Positions 33,901 to 45,300 of a stretch of 64,000 nt of DNA are shown piece after piece (positions within the stretch are counted from its first letter, which is position 1; the number at the start of each line of letters is the position of its first letter). The stretch spans positions 10,130,129 to 10,194,128 of the forward strand of contig OX442416.1 of NCBI GenBank assembly GCA_949361645.1, read 5' to 3'. Below the pieces are notes generated by a model. It made no database searches. It worked only from the letters and a program-made list of their open reading frames with translations, and was not told the origin of the DNA. The DNA comes from Spongilla lacustris. Lineage: Eukaryota > Porifera > Demospongiae > Spongillida > Spongillidae. A program made the translations under genes and the position numbers.

Positions 33901-36452
33901 ACCATATGTTTAATTATTCATGTTATCGCATGTCGCAGGAAATTTTATGCGGGCGTCTCTTCTGCTGCTCCACATAGTATGTAGGGGATTTGAACAGCTA
34001 GAATGCCCAAGGGGTGGGGGATTTGAAAACCACAATCTTCAAACCCCCCCCCCCCCCCCCTTCGCCCCATCTGTGCCCGCACTGGGGGGACTGGACTTAT
34101 GATAGGTGCATAAACTATAGCAGTAGAGGTCAGAACTCGTTGTGTACGTGGGGAAAACTGTTAACCTTGCCCTGTCATCAATATAAAAGGTCTGCCCAGG
34201 TCAATTAACAGTTTTAACCAAGTATACATGTACATGTTGGTGTTTTGTAGATACATGATTTTGTGAGTAATTGTAACTTCATTGCATTTTAGCTTCTCCC
34301 TGTATGAACCAAACAAAGCATACTGAGGGAATGAATATAAAGGTAGCCTAATAGCATACTGTTAAATGGGTTAAATGATGCCTTTTGCAAAATCCACCCA
34401 TGGTTAGCACAAAAGGTCAGCTGTTTGTGAAGTTAGTGCAGGTGCATTGCTTAACAAGGCTGCATAGACAAAAAAAGGTGCATTTCTACATGATATTCGT
34501 GTTATTGATGCAATCAAAATCACATAACCTTTCTTTTGTGATGCCTCTTACAACCACATAGGGAAGCTTGGTACTCTAATGGTAGGTATGTGTAATGGCA
34601 GATGAGATACCTGCATACCCTTATGTACCCTACTCCTCCCCTTACCTACTACTACCCCTACCCCTCCCAATACCTACCACTACCCCTACTACTATCCCTA
34701 CTCCCCTTACCTACTACCATGGGCGCCCCCAGCATTTCTGGAAGGGTGGGGCCAGGATAGGATAAGGGGGCGCCATTTGACAGCCAAATATTACTATGGG
34801 GGTGTTGTACGCTTTCGGCCGATTCAGCGGGGGGGGGGGGGGGGGGGGGAAGGAGGCATGGCCTCCCCTGGGGACGCCCTTGACCTACTACCCCTATTCC
34901 TCCTCTTATCTACTACTACCCCTACTCCTCTCCTTACATGTACCTACTACTTCCCCTACTCCTCCCCTTACCTACTATTCCACTGGTGCATGGAGTGAGG
35001 TGACCTCAATGGTCACTTATGTGATGATGACGAATTCACTGATACACTACTGCCAGAGTATGAAACATATCTACATGGATACTGTTCACAAGTTGAGTTG
35101 ACACAGATCACTTTAATTTACATAACACTGTAATAAAGGAGGAGATGGTGGGCACACCATTTTGCAGTCATATCAAGAGAGCCAGAGAGAGTAAATGTAC
35201 TAATACAGAGCATAACATTGTTTATGTACTGAACAATATGTATCATCCATGGCTGAGTTATTTATGGTTAGATATACATGATTATTATGTAAATGACATA
35301 GAAACCAAGTTCAGATCGTACCTACATGTAAGTGATCAGTGTTTCTCTATGTTATCATAATTGCAATGTTGGAGGATCCATGGTCCCTTTAGCATTTTAA
35401 TATGCAAAGTACTCTCTTTCCATTATTGGGGTATATATGATTAATAGTGATGAAATGTCTGTTGCCAAGTGAATATATTTGGATGTAGCGTGACTGTTGA
35501 AAGCATCCATTGATGAGTAAAAAGCAATGAAACAAGTAAATAAAAAAATTCTCTATGAGAAAGTTGGTTGTATACAGGATTTGAAGGCAATGGTGGTGTA
35601 AAAAGTAAGGGAACAAGGGTCTAATAAGGGAAAATGGAATAGTCCTATATTTAGCACATTTCTACATGTATAGGATATAGTATGTTGTTCGTGTGCTAAA
35701 TATAGGACTATTCCATTTTCCCTTATTAGACCCTTGTTCCCTTTCTTTTTACACCACCATTGCCTTCAAATCCTATATACCACCAACTTTCTCATAGAGA
35801 ATTTTTTTATTTACTTGTGATCATGGGTTAGGGGTTAGGGTATAGATAAAAAGAACATGAAGTGTGTTTACAAAAGGAGATGGACCACGTAGATATAATA
35901 GTCAGATGGTTTTTTAGTGGTTTTTTAAATGTCATTCGTTAGGAGTCTGTGTGTGCCTAACAATGTAGATAATCTACCATCTCTGGTTGGACCATGCATA
36001 AATAGAAATCTGAGGTCGAACCAACAACCGATCGGATCTTCGTTTCAATATTATAGCCACTTCCATCGACCAAAGCCCCTGCATGAAACAGTTTCATTCA
36101 AAATGAAATACTTGCAAATAGTGCTTGTGGTTGTGGGGGGTGGGGGTGGTTGTGAGGGGGGAGGGTTGCGAATTCCCTAGTAAAGTGGGTAAGATTGTAA
36201 TTTACTTCCAAAGGTCTTACAGGCTACAGTTAACTATGCTATTTCTATGCCATACACAGTAAAGTATAAGTGAGCCACGTACACCGCGTACAAGTACAGT
36301 ACTTTACCTGGTATGTCGGTGTCATACATAAATTGCTCTTCTCCTTCTCCGATGAACACTTGCGTTAAACCTCCCCATAGCATCAGCTGGCGATGATATA
36401 TGAACATGCATATGGCAGAAGATCTCCGTGGAGTAGGAAACTCGTCGCCCAT
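27743..36452 (-). CDS. kelch-repeat protein of KLHDC2 type, 7 exons
   Basis: Exons: 36,452-36,308; 30,199-29,867; 29,809-29,723; 29,086-28,924; 28,853-28,647; 28,147-27,988; 27,912-27,743 (stop). The total is about 1,265 bp, or about 421 codons, close to KLHDC2 (about 400). Kelch blades show as PTPRRSSA...LMLWGG, PRLGHSSCYG...LYITGG, RASGGCVVHG...LFTFGG, GRGLHSVACL...VVVFWGE and DVFVFGG. An FGTVWNNALHMYETTTG linker resembles KLHDC1/2. The C-terminal exon (TLEDLCLHYL...SPNILNKL) resembles a BC/SOCS-type Elongin-binding box. Family members are Cullin-RING substrate receptors that read C-terminal degrons. All junctions are phase-consistent except exon 4, which needs one more base near 28,956 to stay in frame. 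That is either an assembly error or a disabling mutation. Intron 1 is about 6.1 kb and full of repeats. Confidence 0.8.
27988..28147 (-). CDS. kelch gene exon 6
   Basis: 160 bp encoding LHLDASFRPRKLDMSCSYH, the DVFVFGGNKL blade strand and MTDLLIVRFG; donor GTGAGC, phase 1. Confidence 0.85.
28647..28853 (-). CDS. kelch gene exon 5
   Basis: 207 bp, phase 0 to 0, between TTTTCACAG-type acceptor and donor GTTTGT. Encodes IWEGPCGPN, GRGLHSVACLVDPES, a VVVFWGEG strand and NDVWILSVSTLSWTQ. Confidence 0.85.
28924..29086 (-). CDS. kelch gene exon 4, carrying a frameshift
   Basis: Begins KWMEVPCKGVRPPPC and continues with an ILMFGKRRKYDTG blade strand. Coding signal then moves to another frame (FYYFDLNTL) before donor GTAAGT. 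The exon is 163 bp, while 164 would restore phase at both ends. One base therefore appears to be missing near 28,956, in a short run of A (minus strand). Confidence 0.75.
29406..29556. mobile_element. 151-bp MITE with ends like the TTAA element
   Basis: Begins TGTTTAATCTCC and ends GGAGATTAAACA, the same termini as the 2-kb element at 1,194. It sits in kelch intron 3. TTAA flanks are not seen here, so the target or family may have diverged. Confidence 0.65.
29723..29809 (-). CDS. kelch gene exon 3
   Basis: 87 bp encoding a NAFGTVWNNALHMYETTT stretch between acceptor TATGTTTAG and donor GTAAAC, phase 1 to 1. Confidence 0.85.
29867..30199 (-). CDS. kelch gene exon 2
   Basis: Joins exon 1 to read PGPDHTDAYLEIFDL, followed by two kelch blades (RLGHSSCYG..LYITGG and RASGGCVVHG..LFTFGG). 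Acceptor TAATTACAG; donor GTTAGA. Confidence 0.85.
30745..31195. repeat. repeat with terminal palindrome in kelch intron 1
   Basis: Two inverted blocks (TATTATTGTACCATCAATG / CATTGATGGTACAATAATA) near 30,758-30,850 make a hairpin. The remainder pairs with 24,010-24,500 in inverse orientation. Confidence 0.7.
31980..32970. repeat. composite repeat in kelch intron 1
   Basis: The left part (31,980-32,460) is copied directly at 57,860-58,300. Parts at 31,990-32,150 and 32,420-32,960 match, in reverse, 2,950-3,135 and 1,250-1,800 of the TTAA element. It is therefore a relative of that element lacking its hAT-like segment. Confidence 0.7.
34300..35530. repeat. second copy of the 20.3-23.6 kb block
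   Basis: Colinear with 20,280-23,350 but with only about 350 bp of pyrimidine repeat (34,625-34,985), itself split by a MITE. Located in kelch intron 1. Confidence 0.65.
34721..34879. mobile_element. short MITE in the pyrimidine repeat, with poly-G
   Basis: The ends GGGCGCCCCCAG and CTGGGGACGCCC are inverted repeats, flanked on both sides by CCTACTACC units of the pyrimidine repeat. The interior has a run of about 19 G near 34,830. Confidence 0.55.
35532..35818. mobile_element. 287-bp foldback element with ~128-bp arms
   Basis: The left arm begins ACAAGTAAATAAAAAAATTC and is matched by the right arm ending GAATTTTTTTATTTACTTGT. Nearly perfect complementarity runs inward to TTTAGCAC / GTGCTAAA around a loop of about 32 bases. 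The arms are much more alike than in the 23.4-kb copy, so this is the younger copy. Confidence 0.85.
36308..36452 (-). CDS. kelch gene exon 1
   Basis: ATG codon followed by GDEFPTPRRSSA and LMLWGGLTQVF; ends at donor GTAAAG in phase 1. The frame is open further upstream to 36,500, so an earlier start is possible. A near copy lies at 58,931. Confidence 0.7.
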
Positions 36453-36538
36453 TATATAATGCAATATACCAGTGGACAAAAAATCCGGTCTCAGACCCAA
36501 CTGCCGGGAGAGGATCCAAGATTTCGGGTTTCGGGTTT

Positions 36539-36600
36539 GGAGGGGGGGGGGTGGGGGTGGGGGGGGGTGGGGGTGGGGGGGGGGTGGGGGGGGGGGAGGT
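36539..36600. repeat. G-rich quadruplex-prone tract beside kelch exon 1
   Basis: Over 60 bases of G runs broken by single T, lying about 90 bp upstream of the kelch start codon (template side). The 58.9-kb copy has T(11)G(13) at the same place (about 59,019-59,043), so the tract is unstable between copies. Confidence 0.85.
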
Positions 36601-37218
36601 CCAGACAGGTGCTGGTTTTAACAACGTGTGCGTAATGATATTCAAACCTGGCCCTGATCCCACCCATCCACCCCTTCCCCCTGCCCCCTGCAAGAAAAAT
36701 CTACAGCACGATAAGATATCTGAGGAATGAATATGTAGAAACCTGAGGCAGCGGCTAGCTACACAATGAAACACACGGCCGCGGTCGACATGAATAGATA
36801 TATATGAATCTTGTACAATTCTATTTAATATTATACCTTGTAATATAAAATTATACATGTATACCTGTATGTCAAGAAACATATAAAACTTCGGGTCAAC
36901 CATGAGTAGTGGTAGCCTGGTGGGCATTAAGCACATTGCATACAGTGAATTAACAAATCAGAAAGCTTGAAAAATGTACGTGTAGTAGTACATCACCGTA
37001 CAGTACAGTATAAACATTGGGGGACTTAGAACTACATCGAATGGGGACGAGGCACTGTGCGTGGCCTGATCATATCATACAAACGAACTACTAAACTACG
37101 CATAACCACAAATTTATGTGCCAAAGTTATATATACGTGTTTTTTAGCTTGTATAAATCCGTAGTCTGCTTGCAGTTAGGGAACAGCGCTTCGTTCCGAG
37201 TTAATTCTCGTGCGCAAC

Positions 37219-37585
37219 ATGTCTCAGTGCCATCACCATGTCTTCAACGCTCTCCAAAGACAGATGTGTTGCTTCATTCCGTTTGAAGTGCTACGACCCA
37301 TTTTATTAAAACGCGGCGTCATACCTGCGCCCTATTTGGACAGCCATACAAAGAACGGTGTAAAAATTGTCGTTGGCTACTTAAGAAATCAAGACTTTGA
37401 GACTTTTTTGAAATTTGTGGAGTGCATTTGTATTGCGCGCGATGCTACTGCAAGACCCGATAAGCAGATTTTAGACTCAATATTTAGTGTAGTGCAAGAT
37501 TTCGACGCCAGGAACTCCACACAGCACAGCGTTCAAGTGGAACAGATAATGAAGCAGTTCCAGAAGAAGGCGACTTTGTTATTGG
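37219..37585 (+). CDS. exon 1: CARD-like death-fold domain
   Basis: ATG after CGCAAC, then ALQRQMCCFIPFEVLRPILL, RGVIPAPY, VVGYLRNQDFETFLKFVE and a charged helix to KKATLLLG; donor GTGAGT in phase 1. Same 367-bp length as the paralogous exon at 17,480-17,846, with the second half almost identical. Confidence 0.75.
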
Positions 37586-39283
37586 GTGAGTGAGTTCATC
37601 TTACCCACGTCTTAAAATGGGAGGGCCGGGGATCGATAATGAACTACAGAACAATGCTTAAAGCAATTGTAGTATACATCATCGTCATGTACTCCTGTTT
37701 GTTAAGCATACGCTTCTATCATAGTAGTAAATGTCCTAGGCCTATGAGCACTCGTACTGTTGCAATCTAGCCAGCTGCAGGTCTGTCAACTGTCAGTAAG
37801 GTTTTGAGCTTATCGATAATTCACATCTTATCGAATATGTACTGAAATTCCTCAGTCTAATCCTGCTTACCGATACAATATTACTGAACGGTAATGATTT
37901 ACTGAACTGCTAATGTGTAAGGAAGAGGGCGTGTTTATACTATCACGTCGCTGCCTTCCTTATTAGTTCCTCTGCGGATATATTGCATTCCTATATCCTT
38001 AACCTTCATAGCCTGCAAATTAAAGTTAATGATGCGTTCTTAATTAATCTATAGCGTTAATTTCGAATTCTGGCTGTCCTTTCTTAGTTCGACGGCCGAC
38101 AATTTCCTCCGGCCGAAGTAGCCCGTGTTTTGGCAAGAAAGCTGCAATTGCAGCGTGAGAACTATGATGAAACCTTGCATGTGGTGTTTCTTTTCATTGT
38201 TTGTAGCTCTATTTTAAAAGTTACAAACATTAATGATGGTCAAGTGCCTTGTTACCTGTCCATATTTGCAATTTAAATCGTTTATGTGTGTCCAGTCTGC
38301 TTATGCACAATTCCTTACTCTGATGTCACTGTGCTAGAAACAGCAAACATGTGTGTGCAAAAATTCCCTCCAAGTAGTTAGTCAAGAACTACATATGTAA
38401 TTCGGTTCATTTTGACCCCATGCATGTATAGTTGTCGTGAATAATTATCTTTATGTGAACGATCAATAAGATAGCTGAATGTTACGGATTATATTCGGTA
38501 AGAAATTAACGCTTACTGAACAGTACTGAATGAATAATAAAAGTGTCTGGTTATAAATGGGTAAGCCGTAAGGACAAAATTTATCGGTATTGGCAATTTG
38601 TCATCCACCTCCCATACATAGTTCGGTTTGCCTAAATAATTAGCGCGAATCAAGCATGCGCGTACTATAGTAATTTAAATCAGGGATATACATATATAAT
38701 AATAATAATTATTATTATTATTATATAAACGTTTTATCAGTAGCGGGATTGTCAGCTGGGGCAGCTGCGTTGTCCACTGAAGTGCGCAAACACATGGAAA
38801 ATGACCCCAAATGCAATGCCTTGGGGTGGTGTTGTATACCTCTGGTTGCAGAGTCGTATGATGCTTGGGGAAAAGAAGCCATAGATTCATTTAAAATGCT
38901 TGCCTCCCGTCTTGCCATAACATCGGGCAAAACAAAATCAGCTGTGCTGTCTGAGCTGTACAGTAGGCTCAACCTGCATTTGGTGAGAGCGAATGCAACA
39001 GCGATCCTCTCCAGGTGGCTCCCATCTTAAAGTTTAATTAACTGTAGTGTGATTTAAGTGTTGCTTGGGGAAAAGAAGCCATAGATTCATTTAAAATGCT
39101 TGCCTCCCGTCTTGCCATAACATCGGGCAAAACAAAATCAGCTGTGCTGTCTGAGCTGTACAGTAGGCTCAACCTGCATTTGGTGAGAGCGAATGCAACA
39201 GCGATCCTCTCCAGGTGGCTCCCATCTTAAAGTTTAATTAACTGTAGTGTGATTTAAGTGTTGCGTTTATTACATATTCTGTC

Positions 39284-39318
<35 letters not shown>

Positions 39319-42300
39319 ATTAGTATTATTATTATTATCATTATAAATACATAATTCAATACTGATAGAACCGAGATAAGTACAATTCTAACCAAGTTGG
39401 ATATCAAACTTTGCACTCGAAAATAAGTAAATGTATAGCACCAAGATCGATTTGTATAATGTATTGACAGAAATGATGTAGAAACAATTAAGTTTATAAG
39501 TTAAACGTATGGTTGTAGAGTCAAACATAGTGCTTCATTCCTATAATGTCTATGTAGGTTAAAGTAGGCAGTTCATTTTACAGTTGCCTGAAATATTGAT
39601 TAGCAATTAACCACAAACATCAAACGTGTTGGTAAAATTTTCATCAGCAAAATGTCATTTAAACAAGCATTATTAAGTGATCAAAACATTCCAAAACTAC
39701 ATATGGGACAGTGTCCAGAAAATCGGGCTTGTGGGGTTATAATTTTATCACTAAAAAAATTGCACGTTGTACTAAACAACATATCTTCGCGACGGTACTA
39801 CATTTTCCTTTCAAATTTCGTACACTTATTCCCACACCATTTCTCTGTGTGAAAAATTATTTTTGTGATCTACATATTTTTCCGTGCCTAGGATACAACA
39901 ATCGTTAACTCGCGGGTTAGAAATCCACATTTCTCCACGTACGAGTGTTGAAAACGTGTCAAATTCGGAGTGTGCATAGAGGAGTCCTGTAGCTATTGAT
40001 TTGTTCTGTTCGTTAATTTCTATATCATCCGTTACGGAGATACAGTTGAACAAACTACGGGTACGTTTTCCCGCTTGATTCGTGCCAATGATTTTGGCAA
40101 ATCGCGTCCCGCTCAGTGAATGGGAAGGCGGTGATTATATCATTGGCGCGAATCAAGCGGGAAAATGTGCCTGTAGTTTGCTCAACTGTATCTCCGTAAC
40201 GGATGATTCAGAAACTAACGAACAGAACAAATCAATAGCTACAGGACTCCTCTATGCACACTCCGAATTTGACACGTTTTCAACACTCGTACGTGGAGAA
40301 ATGTGGATTTCTAACCCGCGGGGTTAACGATTGTTGTGTCCACGGCACGGAAAAGGTGAAGATCACAAAAATCGATTTTCACGCAGAGAAATGGTGTGGG
40401 AACAAGTGTACGAAATTTGAAAGGAAAAGGTAGTACCATCGCAAAGATGTGTTGTTTAGTACAACGTGCAATTTTTATAGTGACAAAATTATAACCCCAC
40501 AAGCCCGATTTTGCTGGACACTGTCCCATATGTTGTAAAAATCAAAATTTTAGCTTCTTGAACTTCATATAGATATAACTATGTTCTACATGTACATGTA
40601 TGGGTTAGAATGATTCTAAGGTTTCCTAGTATTAATAACACACACATATATATATATATATACTTAGTATCAAACTAAAATTGTACCTATATGTATGTAC
40701 GAATGTACTCGCATGACAGGTTATAATTAGTACATAAGTTGTATGTAATTTCAGTATAGAAAAATCTGACTGATGGGAGCTATCTTTTGCTTGTGAAATT
40801 TATTGTCTGATATAAATTTTAAGTCCAATTGAAATTCACAATATATATGTCATAAGAACACATACTCGCAACAAAAAAAAAAAACCTATACGTCACAAGA
40901 TGTAATGACAAAGGCCAGATTGCACATTATTTCTGCACATCAAACCCTTGCATGCATAGTTGATGAAGCACAGGTCAGGTGGCCTTTGACCCCTGTTGGC
41001 AGTCCATGCCCACTTTGTCATCACAACATGGATGCTTGGGGACATCACATGCTTACTTGTCATTCTGGGATGATGTGATAATCAAACACAGTCAGCTGAG
41101 TCACTGCATTGCTGACTTATGTCTCAAGGGATGCCTTTCCCCACAAATTGAGAATGGAAGTGGCATTCTTCCTAACTACCAATCTAGACCAGCACAAATC
41201 CTGGTGCCAAACTGGTCCCTGTCTCGCACGGTCATCAATGTGTAAAATTTGCACAATTTGTACAAAGAAGCGGCTCAAACTTGTAGTCATGCAGTTGAGA
41301 TGGGAGAAAAGGCCAAGCATTGTAGAAATTGTGAGGCATGTTCCCTTGGAGGATGGTCATGCATATCCATATAGATTGTAGAAGTGTTTGGGTCCGGATG
41401 GAGCAATGAAGCTTTCAATATACTATGATCCACATAATGCTGCAACATTTGAGCTAAATTGATCCGTTTCATTTCTTTAGCGGCTTAATATGAAACCACA
41501 GACATCAAAACTATCCTAGCATTTCATATTTAATTTCATATCATTACACACACCTCCTATCTGTTTAGAATTGTCCAGGAGGTTGAATTGCTACATGAAT
41601 TCTCACTAGCATGATGCATTTTGTGAACTCATAAGATTCGTGCAATGATGCTTGTTCATCATTACCTAGGGCAATTAATATGCAATGCTGCCATTTAGTA
41701 CATGTATATTACCCTGCGACCAAAAATTCTATTATCATAATACTTATTCACAGTGTCTCCATTTTCAATACTTGCATCATCAAGCATATCACTTTACAAA
41801 CTATAAATTGCTAATCGTTTAATTTATGTAAGCGAGAGCAACGAAACGTGCTTATGCATCCTTGAAGTTTGGGCAGCTTTCTAGATGATTAAAATTATTC
41901 CATGCTATAAAATGTGCACACCATTGTTGAAACAATCAGCTACTATGTTTTAATGATTTTAATTTTCACTACAATGGTTGTTATAAACGGAAGAACTCAC
42001 TATCCTGAATTGTGGATTTTACCGATCCTGAATACAGGATAGTTTCACGCAGATTAAAGATTAATACATTACCAGCAAACCAAGTTCATAAAGGTTCTTT
42101 AACCGCTGAGTATAACTATTAATAATAGTTTTATTTACATTTCATAATATAATGTATGTGTATCAAATGAAAAAATATATTTGTTCTAACTTGATTACTA
42201 GATTAAATAATTAATCTTGTTAGCATTGAAGTGAAGAACTTACTTGATACACAGACATCAGACTTAAATTTGGTAGTGCCAAATGTTACAGCAGAGCAGG

Positions 42301-45300
42301 TTCTTTTGTAAACATACTTAATCATCAAAATAAGAAAATCCTTCCTAAAAATAGGGTGATGTTCCTTGATTCATGCGTGCATTTCATATTATAGATACAG
42401 AGCCTGATATCATCAAGTTTGAATTCTCTAGTCAAGGAGGCATTTATGAGAATCTTGAGTATGGCCTCAAAATATTTGTACCTCGTAGTGCTGTGGATGA
42501 AGGTGAAACATTAGAGATGAAGATTTTACCTAAAATATGGGGACCATTTTTGGTTTCTGACCAATACTTACTGATTACACCATATTACTGGATCGTCCTA
42601 AGTCTCCCAATCCATAAGCCTATTGAAATCTCAATGAAACACTGTCTGAAGATGCTAGAATATCAAACGTCAAAAGAAGTGGTTATATTGAGATCAGACC
42701 ATGAAATTGTGACTCGATCAAACCTATATTGTTTTGACCTCTTTCCAAATCTAGATGTAGTTGTATCAGACACACAACCAGAACTGTCATTCCAAATTCA
42801 AAATAGCTATATTCTTTGTGGAGCCTTTGAAAGTGGAAGAGCCAATAATGAGAGGCCTGATGGCAGTTCAACAATGCATAATGGTTGCAAAGTTGTTTAC
42901 ACTCTATTGTTCTTTGAACCTGAAGAAGAAAAAGAGAAGCAAAAACCATTCAATGTACTTATCTATGCATGTCAGTCCTACCCTTTTGCAATACAGGTAA
43001 GTTTTTATTATCTTCTCCTTTTATTTAAATGTTAAAATGAATGCTGCAGGAGTGTATGAAGCAAGCTACAGAAAGACTGAAATACAAAGTTAAAGTCACA
43101 GCTATCACTGATGTGAGCTTTGATACTTGTACATCTGATTTTGAATTTAAACCAAGTACTGAACACATTCGTTCAGAACAAGATGCTGTAGTAAGTGAAC
43201 CTGAAGTGTGTTGATATTGTTATTATGTTTTTGTAATGTACATGTTTATGAGCACTCCAAATTTATGAAGCCTTGCTTGTTACATTAATACAATAATGAT
43301 GTTATTTTTAAAGTACTATTCCGTGCACTAATACATGTACAATGGTAAGTTGCTTTGAACATAACTTGCATTTAGTTAATTCTATAGTCCAAGGGCTGTC
43401 ATTAGACTGAAAAAAAAATGAGTTTGCTTCCTACTGCCCACTCTATTTCATTGTGAGATACCGTAAATTAATTTAGGCTACTCGTTTTCAGATAGGCTGT
43501 CCTCCCATATGCTCCATCTCTGCATGCCTCTCTGCCCTTAGATGTGTATTATTGTAATAAATGTCTTAATTATTTCTCTTGAAAAGTGGCATGAAGCTTC
43601 TTTTAATATACTCTTTACAACAATGGCTATGTATTGTGTACTTCAAATGCCAGCTCTTCTACAGGGTTCAATTCTACTAGCTAATTACTTTGGTGCTTAA
43701 ACAAACCTTAGCTGGATGATATAACTCCAAATTTTATGTTATCTGTAATATCTTAATTGTTATACATTGCACACAATTCCCATGCAAGGTGAATATGCCC
43801 CTGAGTAAAGCATGAGTTCTCTCATAGATGTGGCTATTTGATCTTTACTCAGATAAAGGAGAAAGATATCCAGTTACATTTGAATCCAGCAAATATGAAT
43901 ACGTTCAATAAGGTTGATGCACAAGGAACATTTTTCTATCCACCATTTGTTGAGTTTTCTGTAAATGTGTCAAATGAACCACCTGTAGTTAGTCAAATAA
44001 GTATCCATGGATCTGACAGGAAAGGATGCTTTTTTAAGCTCTCTCACAACAGGAATGAGGCTGATACATCATATTCTAATGAAGGTTTAAATTCATCAAG
44101 GTAAACTTGAAATAAAATGTATTTTATTTGTGCCGTATTGCAGATATTTGTTCATATTATACATAAATGGATGTATTCAGAGTGGAAAAACATGTGAGTT
44201 TGCTTCCTTTTCGGACAAAAATGTCGAGGAGGGGAGGGGCGTACAGACAATGTGTATGCACCCCATCATCCAAATTGTACAGCTTAAATACAAAAGTATG
44301 AATGTGCTTTCAAAGTAATATGAGGGATAAAAATGTTATTGAGGTACCACTTAAGCCCATTGTTTTGCTTCGGATTCACATGGAAGTGTATGTAGTGCAT
44401 TAACCTATTCTGATATACCATGCACACATATATGCATTGTAAAACCACCAGTGATGGATTTTACACAGGCATTGTGGGTGCCAAGGCCACAACTATTGCT
44501 AAACAAATTACCATGACGGGGTTACACATTAAATTAAATCCATAACTGCCAGATTTACAAGTGTCTAGCGATTATGTGTGGTATCTCAGATTGGCTAGGA
44601 GGAATAGATTGCTTCTCCATCCCTCGATTCTCTTTTCATTTATAGGTCCGATTGTACTATAACACATGTACAGGTTTTTTTTTTTTTGCAACATCTAGCG
44701 AGGAAGGGGGGATGGGGTGGGGCAAAAAACTGTATGGACCCCATCATCCAATATTGTAAATGAAACAACAATAGCTAAACAAAGAGAACATTGTAAAGGG
44801 ATTAGGCAAGCTGCAATGTAATCAGTTTAATCTATTTTTGAAATTAACTGTTTAATTAATGGTTACATACTTTATATTTTGTACTACCATAGAGTTGCAT
44901 CTTTTTATGACACACAATATTGCACATACTCAGCTTTGTACAGCTACTTAGTTCATGAAACCAAAATAATTTCAGCAAGTAAGCCTACTTATTTCATTTT
45001 TTCTTCTTACAGAGTCAGCAGACAGGAAACATTTTTGGGTAAGGTACCGTTTTCTAAAGTATATGCAACTGACTCAACAGCACCTCCATTGAATACGGTA
45101 GCCAGTTAAATTTTTGGGTGGTACCCAGGCAATGAAATAATCATACCAATTTGTCAAATGATACATACAATAGGATGTACGACTCTATATATACAATTTA
45201 ATTATTGTTATAAATATAATTATATATATGTAATTATGCTTATGATAATTATACAAATACTCAAATTTGTATGCACATACATGTAGATAGTAAATTATAA

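Noticed and set aside
35820..35850. Telomere-like GGGTTAGGGGTTAGGG, also near 17,075 and 17,240
   Set aside because: Only one to three imperfect units each, too short for interstitial telomere arrays.
36322..36936. 204-codon minus-strand frame across the G-rich tract
   Set aside because: It overlaps kelch exon 1 in another frame and owes its length to the repetitive G/T tract (Pro-rich translation).
39652..40529. Small open frames on both strands at 39.7-40.5 kb with similar peptides
   Set aside because: They are mirror images created by the two arms of the foldback element, not genes.
42373..43035. Independent ZU5 gene starting at the ATG at 42,373
   Set aside because: The exon has a good acceptor at 42,394 matching the paralog at 13,297, and the phase fits the CARD exon at 37,585, so the ATG lies in the intron.
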